Positions 8,028 through 15,753 of a stretch of DNA of 64,000 nt are shown here, one piece after another. Each line of letters begins with the position of its first letter. The first letter of the stretch is position 1. The stretch comes from Cereibacter_A azotoformans (lineage in GTDB: Bacteria; Pseudomonadota; Alphaproteobacteria; Rhodobacterales; Rhodobacteraceae). Location: assembly GCF_003050905.1 (NCBI RefSeq), contig NZ_QAOT01000018.1, one strand, 5' to 3'. Position numbers and translations under genes: made by a program. The notes under the pieces were generated by a model. That model had not been told where the DNA came from, did no database searches, and saw nothing but the letters and a program-made list of their open reading frames with translations.

Positions 8028-9905
8028 ATGGACGATCAGAACAAGAACCTCATCCTGGCGACCGGACTCAGCTTCCTCGTGATCATGGTCTGGTTCTTCC
8101 TGTTCCCGCCTCCCGAGGCGGTGACGCAGGACGAGCCCGCCACTGTCGCGACGCAGGAAACGGCGCTGGCTCCTTCGGCCACTCCGGATGCGCCCATGAC
8201 CGCGGTGCCGCCCGACGCAGAACTGCCCGAGACGCCGCGTGTCGCGATCGACACGCCCCGGCTGCAGGGCTCGATCTCGATGCTGGGCGGGCGGATCGAC
8301 GATCTCTCGCTCAAGTCGTACCACGAGACGCTGGACCCCGGCTCGCAGATCGTCCGCCTGCTCTCGCCGGTGGGCGAACCGAATGCCTACTATGCGCTCT
8401 ACGGCTGGACCCCGGCCGGTGCGCTCGACTATGAGGATGTGCCCGGCGCCAACACGACCTGGACCCAGGTCGGCGGCGCGACCCTCGGCGTGGACCAGCC
8501 GGTCACGCTGGAATGGGACAATGGCCAGGGCCTCGTCTTCACGCGGACGATCTCGGTCGATGACCACTACATGTTCACCATCTCGCAGACGGTCGAGAAC
8601 CGGACGGGCGAGGCTGTCCGCCTCGCGCCCTACGGGATCGTGGCGCGCCATGGCAAGCCTCTGAACCTGCAGAACTTCTTCGTGCTGCACGAGGGTGCGG
8701 TGGGCCGCGCCGACGGCGAGCTGACCGAGACCAATTACGACGACATCGCCGAGCTGCCGCAGGTTGCGCGCGAAGGGGCGCTGGCCGAGGTGGTCGAGGC
8801 GCAGCAGGACGGCTGGATCGGCTTCACCGACAAGTACTGGATGACGACACTGATCCCGCAGCAGGGCCAGCCCTTCAGCAGCGTGACCAAATACGTCCCG
8901 GGCGCAGACATCTACCAGGCCGAGACCCGTGAGCAGCTCGTCACCGTGGCACCCGGCGGCACGGCGGAAGTCAGCTCGCGCCTCTTTGCCGGCGCCAAGG
9001 AATGGGAAGCCATCCGCGCCTACCAGAACGAAGGCGCGATCGAGCCGACCGAGGGCGCCGAGCCGATCCCGGGCTTCATCGACTCGATCGACTGGGGCTG
9101 GTTCTTCTTCCTGACCAAGCCGATCTTTGCGGTGCTGCACTGGCTGAACCAGATGATCGGCAACATGGGTCTGGCCATCATCGCCCTGACCTTCCTGCTC
9201 AAGGCGCTCGTCCTGCCGCTGGCCTACAAGTCCTACGTCTCGATGGCGCGGATGAAGGAGCTGCAGCCCGAGCTCGAGGCGCTCCGCGAGCGCGCGGGCG
9301 AGGACAAGATGCTCATGCAGCGCGAGATGATGCGGCTCTACAAGGAAAAGCAGGTCAACCCCGCCGCGGGCTGCCTGCCGATCCTGATCCAGATCCCGAT
9401 CTTCTTCTCGCTCTACAAGGTGATCTTCGTCACGATCGAACTGCGCCACGCCCCCTTCTTCGGCTGGCTCACGGACCTCTCGGCGCCCGACCCGTCCTCG
9501 ATCTTCAACTTCTTCGGACTGGCCCCCTGGGCGGCACCGACGCCCGGCTCGACCATGGCGCTGATCTTCATCGGGATCCTGCCGATCCTGCTCGGCATCT
9601 CGATGTGGCTTCAGCAGAAGCTAAATCCGGCACCCACCGACAAGGCGCAGGCGATGATCTTCGCCTGGATGCCCTGGGTGTTCATGTTCATGCTCGGCCA
9701 CTTCGCCTCGGGCCTGGTGCTCTACTGGATCGTCAACAACGTGATCACCTTCTCGCAGCAGTATGTGATCATGCGCAGCCACGGCCACCACCCGGACCTG
9801 TTCGGCAACATCAAGGCCGGTTTCAGCCGCAAGTCGGCCGCGCAGGGCGCCGGCAAGGCTGCGAACGACAGCCGTCCGCCTGCGGCGAAGAAGCGGAAAC
9901 CATGA
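8028..9905 (+). CDS. yidC: Membrane protein insertase YidC
   Basis: Inner-membrane insertase acting alone or with SecYEG. About 625 residues, the long Gram-negative form: an N-terminal helix (NLILATGLSFLVIMVWFFLF), a large periplasmic domain at about 50-330, then the conserved five-helix core (WGWFFFLTKPIFAVLHWL, MQREMMRLYKEKQVNPAAGC, and a helix ending FASGLVLYWIVNN) and a basic tail. The ATG at 8028 gives the usual MDDQNKN start. An in-frame GTG at 8019 sits nearer the AGGAA motif and cannot be excluded. It is coupled to the next gene by an ATGA overlap. Confidence 0.96.
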   Translation: MDDQNKNLILATGLSFLVIMVWFFLFPPPEAVTQDEPATVATQETALAPSATPDAPMTAVPPDAELPETPRVAIDTPRLQGSISMLGGRIDDLSLKSYHETLDPGSQIVRLLSPVGEPNAYYALYGWTPAGALDYEDVPGANTTWTQVGGATLGVDQPVTLEWDNGQGLVFTRTISVDDHYMFTISQTVENRTGEAVRLAPYGIVARHGKPLNLQNFFVLHEGAVGRADGELTETNYDDIAELPQVAREGALAEVVEAQQDGWIGFTDKYWMTTLIPQQGQPFSSVTKYVPGADIYQAETREQLVTVAPGGTAEVSSRLFAGAKEWEAIRAYQNEGAIEPTEGAEPIPGFIDSIDWGWFFFLTKPIFAVLHWLNQMIGNMGLAIIALTFLLKALVLPLAYKSYVSMARMKELQPELEALRERAGEDKMLMQREMMRLYKEKQVNPAAGCLPILIQIPIFFSLYKVIFVTIELRHAPFFGWLTDLSAPDPSSIFNFFGLAPWAAPTPGSTMALIFIGILPILLGISMWLQQKLNPAPTDKAQAMIFAWMPWVFMFMLGHFASGLVLYWIVNNVITFSQQYVIMRSHGHHPDLFGNIKAGFSRKSAAQGAGKAANDSRPPAAKKRKP

Positions 9906-10645
9906 CGGCGCGGCTTCGCCACATCTGCCGTCACCCGATCAAGGCCCACGGACGCGAGGAACTCGCGTCCGTTCTGCTTTCGCCGGGTGCCTGCCTGCCG
10001 TGGGACCGTCACTGGGCGGTCGCGCACGAGGCGGCGCGGCTGTCCGACGGATGGTCGGCCTGCCAGAACTTCACCCGCGGCGCGAAGGCGCCCGGTCTGA
10101 TGGCCATCACCGCCGCGCTGGATGAGGCCACGGCCACCGTCCGGCTCTCGCACCCTGACCTCGGCCCCTTCGCCTTCCGGCCCGACGATCCGCAGGAGAC
10201 GCCCGGCTTCCTCAACTGGGTGGCCCCGCTGATGCCCGAAGGCCGCCCTCGGCCCGCGCGTGTCGTCTCGGCCGACCGAGGCATGACCGACAGCGCCTTT
10301 CCCTCGATCTCGATCCTCTCGCTCTCGAGCCTGGAAGAGCTGTCCGCCCGGATGGGCCAGCCCCTGTCGATCCATCGCTGGCGCGGCAATCTGTGGGTCG
10401 AGGGATGGAAGCCCTGGACCGAGTTCGACCTGATCGGGCGCGAGATCCGCGTGGGCGCCGCCCTCCTGCGCATCGAGGAGCGGATCACCCGCTGCCGCGC
10501 CACCATGGCCGACCCCGAGACCGGCATGGTCGATGCCGACACGCTCGGCGCGCTTCAGGCCCACTACGGCCACCGCGACTTCGGCATCTACGCAACCGTC
10601 CTTGAGGGCGGCCCCCTGACCATCGGCGACGAGGTGAGATCGTGA
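9902..10645 (+). CDS. MOSC domain protein
   Basis: 247 residues. An N-terminal MOSC beta-barrel-like region starts IKAHGREELASVLLSPG, and the MOSC core has the signature RCRATMADPETG, whose Cys is the conserved sulfur-carrying residue of MOSC and molybdenum-cofactor sulfurase C-terminal proteins. Such proteins are thought to transfer sulfur to metal centres or detoxify N-hydroxylated compounds; which applies here is unknown. Its start overlaps the yidC stop (ATGA) and its stop overlaps the engB start (GTGA), so it belongs to a yidC-MOSC-engB operon. Confidence 0.88.
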   Translation: MTARLRHICRHPIKAHGREELASVLLSPGACLPWDRHWAVAHEAARLSDGWSACQNFTRGAKAPGLMAITAALDEATATVRLSHPDLGPFAFRPDDPQETPGFLNWVAPLMPEGRPRPARVVSADRGMTDSAFPSISILSLSSLEELSARMGQPLSIHRWRGNLWVEGWKPWTEFDLIGREIRVGAALLRIEERITRCRATMADPETGMVDADTLGALQAHYGHRDFGIYATVLEGGPLTIGDEVRS

Positions 10646-11295
10646 CGTCCCTGCCTTTCCCCCTCACCCCCGAGCCCGACGAGGCGAGCCGCGAGGCGGG
10701 CCGGCTGCTCTTCGCGGGCGCCTGCGACTTCGTCAAGGGCGTGACCACGATGGAGGCCCTGCCGCCCGCCGACCGGATCGAGGTCTGCTTCGCGGGCCGC
10801 TCGAACGTCGGCAAGTCGAGCCTGATCAACGCTCTGACCGGACGCAAGGCGCTGGCGCGCGCCTCCAACACGCCGGGCCGGACGCAGGAGATCAACTATT
10901 TCGCACTCGGGCCCAGCCGCTACCTCGTGGACCTTCCGGGATACGGCTATGCCGAGGCCCCGAAGCCGATCGTCGAACGCTGGCAGCGGCTGCTCAAGGG
11001 CTACCTCGCCGGCCGCCAGACGCTGCGTCGCGCCTTCGTCCTGATCGACACGCGCCACGGGATCAAATCCGTCGATGAAGAGATCCTGAACCTTCTCGAC
11101 CGCTCGGCCGTGACCTTCCAGGTGGTGATGACCAAGGCCGACAAGGTCAGCCAGGCCGAACGCGAGGCGGTGCTCGGGCAGGTGCGGGGCGCGCTGAAGA
11201 AGCACCCCGCCGCCTACCCGGAGCTGGTGATGACCAGTTCCGAAAAGGGCCTCGGGATCGAGACGCTGCGGACGATCATCGCCACGCTGACCTGA
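10642..11295 (+). CDS. engB: Ribosome biogenesis GTPase EngB/YihA
   Basis: TRAFAC-class GTPase needed for 50S subunit assembly and normal division. 217 residues. G1 is GRSNVGKSSLINAL (about 53-66), the G2 region TPGRTQEINYF (about 79-89), G3 DLPGYGYA and G4 TKADK (about 168-172). It starts with GTG at 10642, overlapping the MOSC stop codon by four bases, which implies translational coupling. It ends four bases before the convergent SDR gene. Confidence 0.95.
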   Translation: MTSLPFPLTPEPDEASREAGRLLFAGACDFVKGVTTMEALPPADRIEVCFAGRSNVGKSSLINALTGRKALARASNTPGRTQEINYFALGPSRYLVDLPGYGYAEAPKPIVERWQRLLKGYLAGRQTLRRAFVLIDTRHGIKSVDEEILNLLDRSAVTFQVVMTKADKVSQAEREAVLGQVRGALKKHPAAYPELVMTSSEKGLGIETLRTIIATLT

Positions 11296-11298
11296 TGC

Positions 11299-12030
11299 TC
11301 AGACGTGCTGGGCGCCGTTGACCTCGATCTCGGCGCCCGAGATGTAGCTCGACTGGTCCGAGCAGAGGAACCAGATCAGGTCCGCCACCTCGCTCGGCTG
11401 GCCGAGCCGCTGGAGCGGCAGCTTCTCGACGATCTTGTCGGTTCCGGGCGAAAGGATCGACGTCTCGACCTCGCCCGGTGCGATGGCGTTGACCCGCACA
11501 CCGAGCGGGCCGAAATCATGCGCCATCTCGCGCGTCAGCGCCGCAAGCGCCGCCTTCGAGGTGGCGTAGGCCGCTCCCGCGAACGGATGCACCCGGCTGC
11601 CCGCGATCGAGGTCACGTTGACGATCGACCCCTTGCCGGCTGTCAACTCGGCCTGCAGCCCACGCGCGAGCACGACACAGGCGAAGAAGTTGACGTGGAA
11701 CACCTGCCCCCAGGTGCGCAGGTCGGTGGTGATCGTGCTCAGCCGCTCGCCCTTCGGCCCCTTGGGCGAAACGCCCGCGTTGTTCACCAGCGCATGAAGC
11801 TTGCCGTCGATCTTGCCCTTGATCGCCTCGATCGCCGCAATGGTCATCTCGGGGCTCGCGAGATCGACCTGGATATGGTTCTCCTCGCCCCCCGGCCAGG
11901 GGCAGCGCGGATCGAACGGCTGGCGCGAGCAGGTCAGCACACGCCATCCCTCGCGCGAGAATCGCTTCACTGTCGCATGTCCGATGCCTCGGCTGGCGCC
12001 GGTCAGCACCATCGTCTTCTGTTCGCCCAT
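11299..12030 (-). CDS. Short-chain dehydrogenase/reductase
   Basis: 243-residue classical SDR with one Rossmann domain. The nucleotide-binding motif TGASRGIG is at about 10-17, NNAG at about 89, the catalytic Ser region VNVTSIAGS and the catalytic pair in YATSK at about 157-161. The C-terminal [17 protein letters not shown] is typical of FabG-like members. No Arg or Asp clue firmly separates NADP from NAD use, and the substrate is unknown. It is monocistronic, convergent with engB and divergent from argB. Confidence 0.88.
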
Positions 12031-12160
12031 CGCCCGGTCCCCTTTTCGGCGAAGCTACGCGAGCGGGGCGCTTTTGCAAGGCGCCGCCGCTTGGCAGTGT
12101 CGCGCAAAGCCGTTACCACGTCCGCAATCCCCACAACCGCCCGAGGATGAGGCATCCGCC

Positions 12161-13039
12161 ATGACGCGAGACCCTGTCGCCACCGCCCGCACCCTGTCGG
12201 AGGCCCTGCCCTATCTGCAACGCTACGCGGGCGCCGTCGTGGTGGTGAAGTTCGGCGGCAACGCCATGGGCGACGAGGCCGCGATGGCCGAGTTCGCGCG
12301 CGACATCGTGCTGATGCGGCAGGTGGGGGTGAACCCGGTCGTCGTTCACGGCGGAGGGCCCATGATCAACGAGCTTCTGGGCAAGCTCGGCATCAAGTCG
12401 GAGTTCGTGCGCGGCAAGCGGGTCACCGACAAGGCCACCGTCGAGGTGGTCGAGATGGTGCTCTCGGGCCTCGTGAACAAGCGGATCGTGCAGGCGATCA
12501 ACGACCAGGGCGGGCGCGCCGTGGGCATCTCGGGCAAGGACGACGATCTGATGGTCTGCGTGGCCGACGACCCCGAGCTGGGCTTCGTGGGCAAGCCGGT
12601 CGAGATGAACGTGCAGGTCCTGCGCGATCTCTACAATGCCGGGATCATTCCGGTGGTGGCGCCCGTGGCCACCGGCATGGCCGACAACGAGACCTTCAAC
12701 GTCAACGGAGACACGGCGGCGGGCGCCATCGCGGGCGCGCTCCAGGCCGACCGGCTGCTCCTTCTGACCGATGTGGCCGGCGTGAAGGACGCAAGCGGAC
12801 AGGTGCTGAGCCAGCTCACCCCCAGCCAGGTCCGCGAGATGGTGGCGACCGGCACGATTTCGGGCGGCATGATCCCCAAGACCGAGACCGCCCTCGCGGC
12901 CCTCGACGCGGGCGTGCGCGCGGTGGTGATCCTCGACGGGCGCATCCCCAACGCCTGCCTGATCGAGATCTTCACCGACGAAGGCGCGGGCACGATCATC
13001 CGCTCGACCGAGCCGCGGATCAAGCCGCGCATCCGCTGA
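12161..13039 (+). CDS. argB: Acetylglutamate kinase
   Basis: Second step of arginine biosynthesis: ATP-dependent phosphorylation of N-acetylglutamate. 292 residues of the amino-acid-kinase fold. Visible motifs are [12 protein letters not shown] (Lys and Gly-rich ATP loop, about 28-39), VHGGGPMIN (substrate loop, about 64-72), [15 protein letters not shown] (about 186-200) and LTDVAGVKD, followed by [14 protein letters not shown] (conserved Lys). The long N-terminal helix before the kinase core suggests the arginine-inhibited hexameric type; this is inference. Its stop overlaps the next start (TGATG), giving a three-gene operon. Confidence 0.95.
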
Positions 13040-13683
13040 TGCTGGCGCGGATCGAGGCGCGGGCCGCCGACCATGCCCTCGCGATCCTGGGCGGATTTGC
13101 CGCAGAGCCCGGCGACGGCCTGCCCGAGGGCACCGGAAGCCTGATCCTCCTCGGCCCGCGCGAGCCGGGCTTCTGGGGCTACATGACCGCACAGCCCGAG
13201 TGGCGGGACGGCCTCCCCGACCCGATGGACCGCTGGTCGGCCCGCACGATCACCGCCCTGGCCGCCGAGTTCGGCGCGACCGCACTTTTTCCCTTCGGCG
13301 GGCCGCCCTGGTGGCCCTTTTACGCCTGGGCCCTGCGCACCGGGCGCGCCTTCGCCTCGCCGGTGCGGCTGATCGTCCATGACGAGGCCGGGCTCTTCTT
13401 CTCCTGCCGCGGTGCGCTCGCGCTTCGTGAACGGCTGCAGCCCGTGGCCGGGATCTCTCCTTGCGCCCGTTGCGCCAGCCAGCCCTGCCTTTCGGCCTGC
13501 CCCGTGGGGGCGCTCGGCGCCGAGGGCTACGACGTGCCGGCCTGCCACGCCTTCCTCGACCGTCCCGAGGGCGCCCCGTGCCTCGAGCACGGCTGCGCGG
13601 TTCGCCGCGCTTGCCCCCGCTCGCAAGCCCATGCAAGGATGGAGGCGCAATCCGCCTACCACATGAGGCAGTTCCACCGATGA
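13039..13683 (+). CDS. Ferredoxin-like iron-sulfur protein
   Basis: 214 residues of unknown role. The C-terminal third carries a 4Fe-4S cassette, CARCASQPCLSACPVGAL (about 141-158), and further Cys (PACHAF, APCLEHGC, RRACPRS) that could complete a second cluster. The pattern resembles the ferredoxin half of epoxyqueuosine-reductase-like proteins, but the cobalamin-binding half is not recognisable. It is coupled to argB (TGATG) and to the phosphatase gene (ATGA). Confidence 0.75.
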   Translation: MLARIEARAADHALAILGGFAAEPGDGLPEGTGSLILLGPREPGFWGYMTAQPEWRDGLPDPMDRWSARTITALAAEFGATALFPFGGPPWWPFYAWALRTGRAFASPVRLIVHDEAGLFFSCRGALALRERLQPVAGISPCARCASQPCLSACPVGALGAEGYDVPACHAFLDRPEGAPCLEHGCAVRRACPRSQAHARMEAQSAYHMRQFHR

Positions 13684-14186
13684 CCAAGCGCCTGATCCTG
13701 ATCCGCCACGCGAAATCGGCCTGGGACGATCCACTGATCCCGGACCACGACCGTCCGCTCAATCCCAGGGGCGAGGGCGCGGCGCGCGACCTCGGCCAGT
13801 GGCTTGCCTCCCGCGGCTATCTGCCGGGCGAGGTGCTCTGCTCGGACGCGCTGCGCACCCGCGCCACATGGGACGGCATCGCCCCCTTCCTGCCGAGCGC
13901 TCCCGCGCCGGTTCTGAAACCCGCGCTCTACCATGCCGGCTCGGACGTCATGCTCGCCGTCCTGCGCCACGCGACCGCCGACACGGTCTGCATACTCGGC
14001 CACAATCCCGGCATCGCGGAATTCGCCCACCGGCTGGTCAAGCATCCGCCTCTCAGCACCGAGTTCCAGAAATATCCGACCGGCGCCACGCTCGTGGCCG
14101 ACTTCGGCGACATCGCCTGGGCCGACGCCGGCTACGGCATGGCCGAGCCCGCCGATTTCGTCGTGCCGCGCGAACTGGTAGGCTGA
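13680..14186 (+). CDS. SixA-like histidine phosphatase
   Basis: 168 residues of the histidine phosphatase (phosphoglycerate mutase-like) superfamily. The catalytic motif is LIRHAKSAWDDP (RHA, about residues 9-11); the second His lies in ILGHNPGIAEF (about 103-113), and the conserved Arg in SDALRTRAT. The short length and RHA-KS signature fit SixA, which dephosphorylates phosphohistidine on carrier proteins. The target here is unknown. Its ATG overlaps the upstream stop (ATGA), so it is the last gene of the argB operon. A double hairpin repeat follows. Confidence 0.85.
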   Translation: MTKRLILIRHAKSAWDDPLIPDHDRPLNPRGEGAARDLGQWLASRGYLPGEVLCSDALRTRATWDGIAPFLPSAPAPVLKPALYHAGSDVMLAVLRHATADTVCILGHNPGIAEFAHRLVKHPPLSTEFQKYPTGATLVADFGDIAWADAGYGMAEPADFVVPRELVG

Positions 14187-14212
14187 GCGCGCGCGCGCCC
14201 CGCCCGTTCACT

Positions 14213-14272
14213 CTGTCCAAATATCCTCGGGGGAGCCGCCCCGCAGGGGCGGCCGGGGGCAGACAGCCCCCG
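14213..14272. terminator. Rhodobacterales intergenic repeat with two perfect GC hairpins
   Basis: The stretch begins with TCCAAATATCCTCGGGGG, a motif I recognise as a recurrent gene-end element in Rhodobacterales. Two perfect hairpins follow: GCCGCCCC-GCA-GGGGCGGC (14235-14253) and CGGGGGC-AGACA-GCCCCCG (14254-14272). They lie between convergent transcription units, so bidirectional termination is the likely role. No U-tract is obvious. Confidence 0.7.
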
Positions 14273-14319
14273 AGCCACGCCAGAAACCGGCGCGCCGCCA
14301 AGCCGGCCGGAGACCTCTT

Positions 14320-14760
14320 CTACCAGCGCCCCAGCGCCGCCTCATCCGCGTCCTTCGCCGCCACCCAGTCGGCGCCGTCGGCGGTCACTTCCTTCTTCCA
14401 GAAGGGGGCACGCGACTTGAGGTAATCCATCAGGAACTCGGCCGCCGCGAAAGCCTCTGCCCGGTGGGCCGCGGCCGTGGCCACCATCATGATCGGCTCG
14501 CCCGGCCCGAGGCGCCCGTATCGGTGGATCACCAGGGCATCGACCAGCCGCCACCGCTCCACCGCCTCCGAGGCGATGGCCGCGATCGCCCGCTCGGTCA
14601 TGCCGGGATAATGCTCGATCTCCATCGCCTGCAAGCGGCCTGACAGGTCGCGCACGAGGCCCGTGAAGGTCACCACGGCCCCGGCGCCTCCGGCGGCCGC
14701 GGAAAAGGCCGCGGCCTCGGCGCCGAAGTCGAACGGCGCGCCCTGGACAAGCACCCGCAC
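14320..14760 (-). CDS. moaE: Molybdopterin synthase catalytic subunit MoaE
   Basis: Transfers sulfur from thiocarboxylated MoaD to precursor Z (cPMP), forming molybdopterin. 146 residues. Family features are FTGLVRD (about 33-39), EHYPGM (about 49-54), HRYGRLGPGEPIMMV (about 79-93) and the catalytic Lys region LKSRAPFWKKE (about 114-124). It starts with GTG one base after the moaD stop. The cofactor is needed by the formate dehydrogenase encoded 6 kb away. Confidence 0.93.
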   Translation of the reverse strand: MRVLVQGAPFDFGAEAAAFSAAAGGAGAVVTFTGLVRDLSGRLQAMEIEHYPGMTERAIAAIASEAVERWRLVDALVIHRYGRLGPGEPIMMVATAAAHRAEAFAAAEFLMDYLKSRAPFWKKEVTADGADWVAAKDADEAALGRW

Positions 14761-14761
14761 C

Positions 14762-15010
14762 TCAGCCGCCCGTCATGGGCGGGAAGAAGGCCACCTCACG
14801 CACCCCGGCCAGGGGGGCGTCGAAATCCGCAAGCTCCTGATCGAGAGCCACGCGCAGGCTCGAGAGATCGGCAAAGGCCAGCGCATAGCGGTCCTCGCGC
14901 GCGCGCAGCTCTTCGACCAGATCGGCCACGGTGGCGGCCTCGGTCGCCAGCCGCTCGCGCGGCAGCCCGATCCGCTCGCGGACCCAGGCGAAATAGAGCA
15001 GGTCGATCAT
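14762..15010 (-). CDS. moaD: Molybdopterin synthase sulfur carrier MoaD
   Basis: 82-residue ubiquitin-like sulfur carrier. The C-terminal diglycine (PPMTGG) is adenylated and thiocarboxylated before sulfur transfer in the MoaD2-MoaE2 complex. It begins MIDLLYFAWVRERIG and retains the conserved PPMTGG end. The ATG at 15010 overlaps the pgsA stop (ATGA); a longer start would run inside pgsA. Gene order is pgsA-moaD-moaE on the minus strand, a frequent alphaproteobacterial arrangement. Confidence 0.93.
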   Translation of the reverse strand: MIDLLYFAWVRERIGLPRERLATEAATVADLVEELRAREDRYALAFADLSSLRVALDQELADFDAPLAGVREVAFFPPMTGG

Positions 15011-15672
15011 TTCTCGTCCTTCAGGTAGGGCAGCGCCTTCCTGAAATAGTCCCATCCGGTGACAAAAGTAAGGGCTGCCGCCAGCCAGATCAGCCCGAGC
15101 CCCACCCAGGTCGCGTAAGACGAGCAGCCGTGCATCCCGCAGCTGCGGATCGGATCGGCCAGTCCCGCGCTGACCGCCTGGGCATATTGCTCCCAGGTCA
15201 TGCCGCGGCGGGCGATGCCCTCGAGATGCTCAAGCCCCGTCCCGAGGAACAGGATCGCGATGGCCACCATCTGCGCCGTCGTCTTCCACTTGGCGAGGTT
15301 CGTCACCTTGAGAAGGCTCGCCTTCGCGCCGAGAAACTCGCGCAGGCCCGACACGAAGACCTCGCGGAAGAGAATCACGGTGACGGGCAGGATCAGCCAG
15401 GGGTTCATGCCGGAATAGCCGGTGATGATCACCAGCGCGATGACCACCATCGCCTTGTCGGCGATCGGATCGAGCATGGCGCCGAACTTCGATTCCTGCT
15501 TCCAGAGCCGGGCGAGGTAGCCGTCGAAGAAATCGGTCACCGCCGCCAGGATGAAGAGGGCCAGCGCGAACCAGTCGGCCCAGGGCCTATGGAAATAGAG
15601 GAACATCACCGCCACGCCGGGCGCGGCCAGCAGGCGCAGAACGGTAAGGATATTCGGGATCGACCAGTTCAT
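15007..15672 (-). CDS. pgsA: CDP-diacylglycerol-glycerol-3-phosphate 3-phosphatidyltransferase
   Basis: Committed step of phosphatidylglycerol synthesis in the inner membrane. 221 residues with several hydrophobic segments. The CDP-alcohol phosphatidyltransferase signature D-x2-D-G-x2-A-R-x8-G-x3-D-x3-D is complete, running from DFFDGYLAR to FGAMLDPIADK (about 46-75). A Cys-containing periplasmic insertion (SCGMHGCSS, about 176-184) lies before the last helix. It is first of a pgsA-moaD-moaE unit, about 80 bases downstream of uvrC on the same strand. Confidence 0.93.
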   Translation of the reverse strand: MNWSIPNILTVLRLLAAPGVAVMFLYFHRPWADWFALALFILAAVTDFFDGYLARLWKQESKFGAMLDPIADKAMVVIALVIITGYSGMNPWLILPVTVILFREVFVSGLREFLGAKASLLKVTNLAKWKTTAQMVAIAILFLGTGLEHLEGIARRGMTWEQYAQAVSAGLADPIRSCGMHGCSSYATWVGLGLIWLAAALTFVTGWDYFRKALPYLKDEK

Positions 15673-15753
15673 GCCGCAGGTCTAGCCATTCGCCGCCGCC
15701 GGGGGAAGAGGCTTGGGCAGCGGCGCCCCGCCTCATGTGTCCCCGAAAGCGCC

